Below are positions 28,370 through 35,430 of a stretch of DNA of 64,000 bases, one piece after another (within the stretch, counting starts at the first letter, position 1; each line of letters begins with the position of its first letter). The DNA comes from DASQHW01 sp963837155. Its GTDB lineage: Bacteria > Actinomycetota > Acidimicrobiia > IMCC26256 > PALSA-610. The notes below the pieces were generated by a model. The model saw only the letters and a list, made by a program, of their open reading frames with translations. It searched no databases and was not told the origin of the DNA. Where the stretch lies: NCBI GenBank assembly GCA_963837155.1, contig CAWIMB010000001.1, positions 930,001 to 994,000 on the forward strand, in the 5' to 3' direction. The translations under genes and the position numbers were made by a program.

Positions 28370-29058
28370 CGTGCAAGATCTCGACATGAAGACGGCGCCG
28401 ACGGCGCGTCGTCGCTCGACGAGCTCGCCCTCGTCCGGGCGGGGATCACCGCCGTGCTCGAGGGCGCGGGCTCGAGGTCGCTGCCCAGACCCGGTCGGGC
28501 CGCGAGCTGCGTGAGCCTGGCCACCGTCGACCAGCCCGACTCGTGGTCGTGGGCGCGCCGGCCGACCTCGCCGTGGCCGAGGTCGTCCGCCGGCTCGTGC
28601 GGCTCCGGCCCGCATCCCGCGATCGTGGCGCTGCTGCCGCCCGCCCAGGACCACGTCGTGCGCTACCTGCTCGCCCTGGGCGCCGCCGGCGTCGCCCTGC
28701 GGACCAGCGATGCCGACGAGCTCGGCGCGGCTCGTCGACGCGGCCTGCAAGGGCGACCAGTACGTCGCGCCGGCGCTGCACGGCGCCCTCGCCGGGCGGT
28801 CGCGGCTGCCGCGCGCTCGACGAGCGGACCGAGGAGGTCCTCACCGCCCGCGAGCGCGAAGTGCTGGTGCTCCTCGCCGAGGGCCGCACCAACCGCGAGA
28901 TCGCCAACGCCCTTTCGGTCACGCTCGCGACCGTGAAGTCCCACCTCGTCCGCATCTACGCCAAGCTCGAGGCCAACGAACCGCAACGAAGCGCTCGGGC
29001 TCGCGCCGTCTCCTTGGGCGTTGCTCCGCTAAGCCCCGAATGCCCGCACGTTCGGTGA
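28370..29058 (+). CDS. LuxR/NarL-type regulator with degenerate receiver domain
   Basis: The C-terminal helix-turn-helix is clear: LTAREREVLVLLAEGRTNREIANALSVTLATVKSHL (quoted in part), then RIYAKLEANERNEAL. The N-terminal ~130 residues look like a receiver: LDELALVRAGITAVLEGAG, LVVVGAPADLAVAEVVRRL, AIVALLPPAQDHVVRYLLALGAAGV. The phosphorylated Asp expected after the third strand is replaced by Gly (VVVGAP), so it would be an atypical receiver. Shifts near 28395, 28470, 28730, 28815 and 28985 limit certainty. GGGAGG lies six bases before the GTG start. It heads the flgN-flgK-flgL-fliW-csrA strand and is divergent from fliA, so a flagellar gene regulator is likely. Confidence 0.75.
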
Positions 29059-29081
29059 CGGTTGCCACCGCCGGTTCCCTT

Positions 29082-29108
29082 CATATCCCGTGCTCTTCCG
29101 GCCGATGG
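29082..29108 (+). promoter_or_regulatory. Candidate FliA-type promoter of flgN-flgK-flgL
   Basis: CATA, 15 bases, then GCCGATGG, six of eight matches to the FliA -10 element. It is 43 bases before the flgN start and just after the stop of the regulator gene. Confidence 0.35.
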
Positions 29109-29150
29109 AAGAGCCGTGCACCACTGGCGGCCGTGACCCGAGGTGGAGTC

Positions 29151-29639
29151 ATGGCGCTGAGCGACGTCTCGAACATCTTGTGGCGAGAACGGCAGCTGCT
29201 GGAGCTCCTCGTGTTCAAGCTCGAGGAGGAGCAGCTGGTCCTCGCCGCGGGCCGCGCTCGCTGGCTCGCGCACGCGACGCGCGAGGTCGAGAACGTGCTC
29301 GGCGAGATCAAGCGCATCGAGCTCGAGCGCGCGGTGCAGGTCGCCGACGCGGGACGCGAGCTCGGGCTCTCGGGCTCGCCGACGCTGCGCGAGCTCGCGG
29401 CGCTGACGCCGACCGCCGTGGGACGGCATCTTCGCGCGAACACCGGCGCGCGCTGCTCGACGCTCGCGCAGGAGATCGACGCGATCACGAAGTCGAACCG
29501 CGACCTCTTGCAGCGCGGGCACCAGGCCGCGCGCGAGGCGATGGCGGCGATGGGCGAGATCGACATCGACGCGTACGACGCGCACGGCACGCTGCCGGAC
29601 CGCTCGCTCGCGTTGCGCATCGTGGACGAGGCGATCTGA
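29151..29639 (+). CDS. flgN: Flagellar export chaperone FlgN
   Basis: Chaperone for the hook-filament junction proteins FlgK and FlgL. 162 residues of helix: SNILWRERQLLELLVFKLEEEQL, LAHATREVENVLGEI, ALTPTAVGRHLRANTG-like segments, as in the FlgN family of Gram-positives. The frame is intact. It ends one base before the ATG of flgK, its expected client. The GGTGGAG motif precedes the ATG. Confidence 0.85.
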   Translation: MALSDVSNILWRERQLLELLVFKLEEEQLVLAAGRARWLAHATREVENVLGEIKRIELERAVQVADAGRELGLSGSPTLRELAALTPTAVGRHLRANTGARCSTLAQEIDAITKSNRDLLQRGHQAAREAMAAMGEIDIDAYDAHGTLPDRSLALRIVDEAI

Positions 29640-29640
29640 G

Positions 29641-31354
29641 ATGTCGGACTTCTCGGGGCTCCGGCTCGCGCTTGACCGTCGCTGCAAGCGCAGCGGCGCG
29701 GCGTCGAGCTCGCCGCGCAGAACGTCGGCCAACGTGAACACCGAGGGCTACTCGCGCCAGCGCGTCGACCTCGAGAGCATCGGCTCACCCGCGGTCCCGG
29801 CGTTGTGGTCGACGTACAGCGGCGACGGCGGCGGCGTACGCGTCGCGCAGCGTCACACGCTTCCGCGATCAGTTCCTCGAGATCCGCGCCGCGCTCGAGC
29901 ACGGCGCGAATGGCGAGCCTCGACGCAACCGCGCCACGATGGAGCGCATCCAGCAGCTCTTCGACGAGCCGTCCGACACCGGGCATCCAAAAGCAGCTCT
30001 CCGACCTCTGGGCGGGTTTCGACGACGTCGCGAACCACCCGGCGGACATGGCGTCGCGCACGCAGCTGCTCGAGCGGGCCGGCACGCTCGCGGCCACCTT
30101 CAACACGATCAGCCGCCAGCTGACGCAGCAGCGCGCCGACACGATCGAGCGAGCTCGGCGCGACCGGTCGCGAGATCAACGCGCTCGTCCACCCAGGTCG
30201 CACAGCTCAACAAGGCGATCAAGGCGAACACGATCGCCGACCTCCCGGTCAACGACCTCGAAGGACCAGCGCGACCTGCTCGCGAACAAGCTCGCGGAGT
30301 TGAGCGGCGCCACGATACGCGGCGGCGACTTCGGCAGGTGCAACGTCGTGCTCAACGGCACCGCACTCGTCCAGGAAGATCACTCGGCCGACATCCAGCT
30401 CGACACCTCGGGCGCGAACGTGGTGTTCCGCTGGGCGCGCGACAACTCGCTGGCGACCGTGACGTCGGGCAAGGCCGGCGGCCAGCTCGAAGCGGTCAAC
30501 GTGACGATCCCGGGCTACATCGCGAAGCCTCGACGCGGTCGCGACGTCGCTTCGCGACCAGGTGAACCACGTTGCACGGTGCGATCACCGGCTCGATCGC
30601 GGTCGCAGACCAGGACCAGAGCGCGGCCGGGCAACCTGCAGTTCGACGCTCGTCGCTCGACGGCGGCGCGTTCGCGACGGCGACGGTCGCCGGCGCCGAC
30701 TGGTCGGGCGCGGGCGGCGCAGCCGCGTTGCAGACCGCGCTCCAGGCGTCGATCGACGCCGCAATCGGCGCCGGCAACGCGACCGTGACGTGTGACCGGC
30801 GGCGCCGGGAACCCGCTGGCGGTGAGCGTCGCGCCCACCGGCACCCACACGCTGCAGGTGCAGGCGACCGGCGCGAACACGGGTTTCGCGACGCTGCTCG
30901 GCACGACCGCGGTCGGCACCGACGGCATCGGTGGCCGCAAGTTCTTCAGCGGCACCGACCGCAGCTGGCGCTCGCCGTTTCGACCGACGTCGCCGGCACA
31001 CCCGAGCGCGATCGCCGCCGGCGTCGCGGCGGGCGGTCCGCTCGACGGCAGCCACGCGCTCGAGCTCGCCGAGACTCGCGCGAGTCTCCGACCGGCGCCG
31101 ACTCGACCTACCGCCAGCTGATCGTGCAGCTCGGCGTCGACACGCACACCGCACAGAGCCGGAGCGACATCCAGGACAAGGCGACCGCAGAGCCTCGACG
31201 ACGGCGCGCAGCGCCGGGTCGGCCGTCAACCTCGACGAAGAGATGACGAGCATGGTCGAGTTCCAGCACGCATACGAGGCCGCGGCACGCTTCCTGACGC
31301 GCGATCGACTCGACGCTCGACACGCTGATCAACCACACCGGCGCCGGTCGGTAG
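29641..31354 (+). CDS. flgK: Hook-filament junction protein FlgK
   Basis: First junction protein between hook and filament. The N-terminus MSDFSGLRLAL leads to ANVNTEGYSRQRVDLES, the classic D0 signature. Later blocks are LEDQRDLLANKLAELSGATI, TSGKAGGQLEAVNV, and at the end VNLDEEMTSMVEFQHAYEAAARFL with DTLINHTGAG. About 571 codons. The frame changes more than ten times between 29690 and 31310, the worst stretch in the window, but the order of conserved blocks is normal. Confidence 0.92.
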
Positions 31355-31371
31355 GGACGGAGGAGCTCGCG

Positions 31372-32272
31372 ATGCCGTCGTCCGACTTCCGAATCTCGAA
31401 CCAGATGCTCGTCGCGCAGTCGCTCGCGAATCTGCAGAAGAACGCCGCGAAGCTGTCCGACCTGCAGGACCAGGCGTCGTCGCTCAAGCGTCTGCGCAAG
31501 CCGTCCGACGCGCCGGCCGACGTCGCGTCCGCGATGCACTTGCACGCCGACCTCAGTCGCAACGACCAGGTCGCACGCAATCTCGACGACGCGGCCGGCT
31601 GGCTCGGCACGGCCGACAGCGCGCTCAACTGCGTCCGTCGACGCAGCTGCAGCGGGTGCGGCGAGCTCGTCGTGCAGGCACGGAACGCGTCGGTCGACGC
31701 CGACCGCACGCAGAAGCGATCGCCACCGAGATCGACGACATCCGCGGAACGATCATCGGCCTCGCGAACACGCAGTACGCGGGACGCGCCGATCTTCGCG
31801 GGCACCGGCGAGCGGCGGCACCGCGTACCAGTCCGACGGCACCTACGTCGGCTTCTCGGCGGCGATCGAGCGCACGATCGCGCCCGGGCAGCGGGTGCAG
31901 GTGAACGTGAACGGTGACGACGTGTTCGGCGCACCGGGCAGCGACCTGTTCACGACCCTGTCCCAGATCTCGGCGGCGGTACGGACCAATCCGTCCGGCC
32001 TCGACGCCCTTGCAGACCACCCTCGAGACTCAAGACCAACCAGGTGCAGACCGCAGCTTGGGCAGGTCGGCGCGCGATTCCAGCGCGTCGATGCCATGCA
32101 GAGCCAAAACAAGGCGGACGCGTTGACGATGAAGAAGAACCTTTCAAACATCGAAGACGTGGACCTCGCCGAGGTGATGATGCAGCTGCAGACCCAACAA
32201 GTCGCGTACCAGGCGGCGCTCCAGGCAACCGCCAAGGCCCTCCAACCGTCCCTCGCGGACTTCCTCCGGTAG
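31372..32272 (+). CDS. flgL: Hook-filament junction protein FlgL
   Basis: Second junction protein. It begins FRISNQMLVAQSLANLQKNA, followed by LSDLQDQASSLKRLRKPSDA (flagellin-like D0/D1), TEIDDIRGTIIGLANTQYAGR and GGTAYQSDGTYVGFSAAIERT, and ends EDVDLAEVMMQLQTQQVAYQAALQA. About 300 codons. Shifts near 31630, 31720, 31790, 31815, 32010 and 32055. GGAGG lies five bases before the ATG, and flgK ends 17 bases upstream. Confidence 0.92.
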
Positions 32273-32278
32273 GTACCG

Positions 32279-32693
32279 ATGCTCGAGACCCAGACGACCA
32301 CCGATGTCGTCGAGATCAACTTTCCGGCGGGGATGCCCGGCTTCCCGAACGCGCACCGCTTCGAGCTGGCGCCGTGGGGCCCGGCTGGAAGCCCTTCATG
32401 TTGCTGACGTCCAGCGGACGACTCCGACGTCGGCTTCGTCGTCGTGCCGCCGTGGGTCTTCTATCCCGACTACGAGTTCGAGCTCGACGCCGGTACTGTC
32501 GGAGCGCCTGGCGCTGACCGCCGCCGAAGACGCGGTGGTGTTCACCGTCGTGACGTTGCGGGATCGCCCCGAGGACTCGACGTTGAATCTGCTCGGCCCG
32601 ATCGTCGTCAACCGCGTGTCGCACGAAGCGGCGCAGGTCGTGCTGCCGAGCGCCGGCTACAGCGTCAGAGCACCACTGGCCATCGCCAGTTGA
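32279..32693 (+). CDS. fliW: Flagellar assembly factor FliW
   Basis: Protein that antagonises CsrA and is itself sequestered by free flagellin. Recognised from INFPAGMPGFPNAHRFEL, VGFVVVPPWVFYPDYEFEL and the conserved end segment LNLLGPIVVNRVSHEAAQVVL. About 138 codons, normal size. Shifts near 32382, 32410 and 32500. It starts seven bases after flgL. Together with csrA it forms the standard CsrA-FliW-flagellin circuit. Confidence 0.92.
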
Positions 32694-32695
32694 TT

Positions 32696-32789
32696 GGTCG
32701 CGCTCGCTGCGGGCCGGGATACCCGGCCCGCGGGCGCTCGCCGCTCCTGCCAGTTCGCTCCGCTCGCTCCGCTCGTCTTCGCTCACGGC
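32696..32789 (-). repeat. 94-bp palindromic repeat, copy B (inverted relative to copy A)
   Basis: Fills most of the space between fliW and csrA, beginning three bases after the fliW stop. Same length and layout as copy A but opposite orientation. The pair encloses the flagellin 2, fliA, regulator and flgN-K-L-fliW genes. The purine-rich tract lies on the csrA side. Confidence 0.85.
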
Positions 32790-32921
32790 CGCGTGCTGCG
32801 CCGCTTGGTTGCGTTTGCCACCACGCAACGTGAGAGGTTCTGGAACACGCGCGGCTCCGCGCGAGTGCGTATGCTCGCGACTGGGCGCGCTGCAGGCGGC
32901 CGCCATGGAGGGGAGGATCCC

Positions 32922-33167
32922 GTGCTCGTGCTCACGCGACGTGCGAATCAGAGCATCATGATCGGGCATGAGATCGTTGTGACGGTGCTCGAAGTACGCG
33001 GGGACCAAGTGCGCCTCGGCATCAAGGCGCCGCGCTCGATCGACGTCCACCGCGAAGAGATCTTCGCGCAGTTGCAGCAGGCGAACCGCGATGCGGTGAA
33101 GCCCTCGAAGCATGCGCTCGAGTCGCTGCAGAACATCAAGACCCCCGCCGACGACGACGGCCGGTAG
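32922..33167 (+). CDS. csrA: Carbon storage regulator CsrA
   Basis: RNA-binding dimer that blocks translation of target mRNAs at GGA motifs. LVLTRRANQSIMIGHEIVVTVLEV, RLGIKAPRSIDVHREEI (containing the RNA-binding Arg and IxVHREEI end) is canonical; the 20 extra C-terminal residues are variable in the family. 81 residues in an intact frame. GGGAGG lies five bases before the GTG. FliW upstream and flagellin leaders with GGA hairpins name its probable partner and targets. Confidence 0.97.
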   Translation: MLVLTRRANQSIMIGHEIVVTVLEVRGDQVRLGIKAPRSIDVHREEIFAQLQQANRDAVKPSKHALESLQNIKTPADDDGR

Positions 33168-33199
33168 CTCAGACTTCCCGCTCAAGGTGCCCCTCGGGC

Positions 33200-33506
33200 G
33201 TGCCGAAATCGAGAATGGGCGAGCCGCAGACCAAGGGCCAAGATCCTGACGGACGCCGTCTCGTCGATTGCCAGTACGGGCACCACCCGAGCGGTCACGC
33301 CGATCCGGCGTGGATACCCACCCCGCGACCAGTGGCCCAGCGTGCGGATCGGTGGGGTCTCGCTGACCCCGAAGCCGGCCGCCGCCCCCGATGCCGACGC
33401 CACCACCGTGGAGCGCCTCGGTGCGCTGCTGCGCCCGCTGCCGCCTCGCGCCAACGGCTACTTCGCCGCGGTCGCCCGGGCGGCCTACGAGCAATCGATG
33501 GTGTGA
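33200..33506 (+). CDS. Small protein after csrA, function unknown
   Basis: About 101 residues once an extra G near 33240 is allowed for; it then reads MPKSRMGEPQTK, AKILTDAVSSIASTG, WPSVRIGGVSLTPKPAAAP and ERLGALLRPLPPRANGYFAAVARAAYEQ. The first half is low complexity and the second half could be two helices. No family recognised. Placement after csrA at the end of a late flagellar strand and the disordered-then-helical layout resemble FlgM (anti-FliA), but key FlgM motifs are not evident. GTG 33200 has AAGGTG upstream. Its stop is four bases from the convergent LytR_C gene. Confidence 0.5.
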
Positions 33507-33510
33507 GGGG

Positions 33511-34059
33511 CTAGGCCGAAAGGTCGTCACCCAGGACCACGAGCACGGTCGCAGCCTGGAGATCCGCCACCGGGAGGGGCTCCGGCATCGGCTGTACCGC
33601 GTTCTTCGGCGCTCCGATGATGCGAGCGATCGCGGCGCCGTCACCTTGCGCCCCGAGGACATAGAACACGCCCGTCGTTCCCGCGTGTGCTTGCGCGTCG
33701 ACCGGCGTGAGCGACACATAGCCCCGTTGCTTCAGCTGGGCGGCGCGTTGCGTGGCGGCGCCGTCGACACCGGTCCCGTTCGCGACGAGCACTGTGACAG
33801 TGGCCGGATCGTGAGCCGGAACAGTCGTCGTCGAAGGAGGCGGCGCGGTGCTGGCTCGCGATGACGGCGTCGTCGTCGAGGGGATCTCGACTTCCGAAGC
33901 GGCGATGCGGAGGGACGGATCTTTGCGGCGGGACGGCATGCCGGTTGCGATCACGCCGACAACGATCGCGACGACGATCAACAAAGCGTACGTCAGCCCG
34001 CGTGAACGCATCGGCGGCTGAGCGTAGCCACCCGCACGGGCGCGAACGCGGCTCTTCAC
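33511..34059 (-). CDS. Membrane-anchored LytR_C-domain protein
   Basis: A short cytoplasmic start is followed by one membrane helix (YALLIVVAIVVGVIATGM), a Ser/Thr/Pro linker, and a C-terminal LytR_C domain: TVTVLVANGTGVDGAATQRA, AQLKQRGYVSLTPVDAQA and LQAATVLVVLGDDL. Such proteins sit at the outer face of the membrane in actinobacteria and are tied to wall-polymer assembly. The frame is intact. GTG 34059 gives 182 residues; the internal ATG at 34011 is plausible because a perfect FliA -10 sequence lies just before 34059. Confidence 0.82.
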   Translation of the reverse strand: MKSRVRARAGGYAQPPMRSRGLTYALLIVVAIVVGVIATGMPSRRKDPSLRIAASEVEIPSTTTPSSRASTAPPPSTTTVPAHDPATVTVLVANGTGVDGAATQRAAQLKQRGYVSLTPVDAQAHAGTTGVFYVLGAQGDGAAIARIIGAPKNAVQPMPEPLPVADLQAATVLVVLGDDLSA

Positions 34060-34066
34060 GCTTGTC

Positions 34067-34074
34067 TTATCGGC
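34067..34074 (-). promoter_or_regulatory. Exact FliA -10 element GCCGATAA
   Basis: The minus strand reads GCCGATAA, identical to the FliA/WhiG -10 consensus. The -35 is weak (TGAC 16 bases upstream). A transcript from here would begin at or after the GTG at 34059 and would favour translation from ATG 34011. Confidence 0.3.
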
Positions 34075-34091
34075 ACACGAGAGCGCCTACG

Positions 34092-34655
34092 TCAGTTGCT
34101 TTGCGCCCGTCCCCAAGCAAGCAACGCGACGCGGTCGACAAGCGTGTCGAGCTCTGACGCAGTGCGTTCAAAGTCACCGCGCGTGCCGCCGTACGGATCG
34201 GCGATGTCGTCGGCAGGATCGTGACCAAGCAGCATCGACTTCGCCCGCCCCGAGCTCACGCGGGCCAGCCAGTCACGCAGTGGATCGTCGGGCGCCCTCG
34301 GACCGATGAGATCGCCTCGGCGGGCGAGCTCCTTCAGCGTGAAGCAGCGGTCCCACACCGCCGGTGCGAGCAGCACGACCTCGCGCAGCTGGGCCCGCTC
34401 CATGGCGAGCACGAGATCGGAGGCGGCGATGAGGGCCGGCTCGAGACGGCGGCTGCGATGCTCGCTGAGGTCGAGCTCGCGTGCCGCCATCACCTCGACG
34501 CCGAGCGGTGCCGCCGGCTCGCCCGCTTGCAGCAAGCCGGCCGAGGTCACCGTTGCATCGACGCCGAGGGAAGACAATCTGTGCGCCAGCATGACCGATG
34601 CCATCGGCGACCGGCACACGTTCGCGTGGCAGACGACGAGGATCTCCGCGCTCAC
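34092..34655 (-). CDS. Low-molecular-weight protein-tyrosine phosphatase
   Basis: 187 residues. The active-site loop is VVCHANVCRSPMASVML (Cys9-x5-Arg15) and the catalytic acid is probably in DIADPYGGTRGDFE. Enzymes of this group (Wzb, Ptp) dephosphorylate tyrosine kinases that control polysaccharide export and also act in wall metabolism. The frame is intact. It lies upstream of the LytR_C gene, with surface-polysaccharide genes nearby, which supports a role in envelope glycan control. Confidence 0.9.
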   Translation of the reverse strand: MSAEILVVCHANVCRSPMASVMLAHRLSSLGVDATVTSAGLLQAGEPAAPLGVEVMAARELDLSEHRSRRLEPALIAASDLVLAMERAQLREVVLLAPAVWDRCFTLKELARRGDLIGPRAPDDPLRDWLARVSSGRAKSMLLGHDPADDIADPYGGTRGDFERTASELDTLVDRVALLAWGRAQSN

Positions 34656-34670
34656 GCCGGCAACGGTAAC

Positions 34671-34699
34671 GGCCGGAGCGGGTCTTGCCCGCTCCGGCC
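34671..34699. terminator. 12-bp perfect hairpin between phosphatase and LPXTG genes
   Basis: GGCCGGAGCGGG (34671-34682), loop TCTTG, CCCGCTCCGGCC (34688-34699). It lies about 50 bases after the LPXTG gene stop and just before the phosphatase start, both on the minus strand. No T-run. Confidence 0.7.
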
Positions 34700-34749
34700 G
34701 AGTCCGTTACTTGCGGGACGGGGCCGCCGTACCCGCACGCCTACGTCAG

Positions 34750-35256
34750 TTACTTGGAGCTCGTGCGTGCAACTGCCCGGCGGCGGGTTGCGACGACGAA
34801 CGCCGCACCGACACACAGCAGCACGAGCGCCACAGCAGATCGTCGGGAAGGAGCTCGAGGAACCCGTGCGAGGCAGGGTCGAGTCGGAGGCCCCGGCGGC
34901 CGTCACCGTGACGGTCGTGGTCAGCACGACCGCCTCACCCTCGGGACCGGTGCACGATCGCGGTGACGTCGACGTCGCCCGACGCGGTGCTCGGGATCGT
35001 CACGCTGCCCGAGAACGCACCAGCCGAGTCGGCCGTCGTCGATCCGGCCGCGGCGCCGTTCACCGCGAAGTCGACGGTCGCGCTCGACGCGCAGCCATCG
35101 CCTGAGACCGCCACCGAGCCCCCGGCGCGAGACCGTGCTGGAGTCGACGCCCAGCGAGCCGCCGCTCGGCGGGTACTCCTGTGCGCCGGCCGCGGACGGA
35201 AGCAGGACGAGGGTAAGCAGAGTGCCCATGAGCACCAATGTCACCTTACGCAACAC
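34750..35256 (-). CDS. LPXTG-anchored secreted protein
   Basis: A signal peptide (LRKVTLVLMGTLLTLVLLPSAAGA), then a short Ser/Val/Asp-rich bacterial Ig-like segment (VDSSTVSPGGSVAVSGDGCASS-like, ADSAGAFSGSVTIPSTASGD), then the sortase signal STLPRTG, a membrane segment read in the next frame (VALVLLCVGAAFVVA) and a basic tail ending RTSSK. About 168 residues; shifts near 35120, 34950 and 34835 cancel. GGGAGGG precedes the GTG. Expected to be linked to the peptidoglycan by sortase and to face outward. Function unknown. Confidence 0.75.
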
Positions 35257-35430
35257 GATACGTCCCTCCCATTACCCGTCCCACCCGCCTCATTCGAGAC
35301 CAGGACCAGACTGTAGTAAGCACTATTCGATATCGAGAGTCCAGCACTGTGCGATTTGCGCCCGCGTGCCATTCCGGACCTGATCGGCAAGCCCGCCGCC
35401 GACCTGAATCCCATACCAGGTTGTGCCAAG

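Noticed and set aside
33182..33454. Minus frame of 90 codons next to csrA
   Set aside because: The plus-strand reading, with one indel, gives a more protein-like sequence, a ribosome-binding site and proper spacing after csrA.
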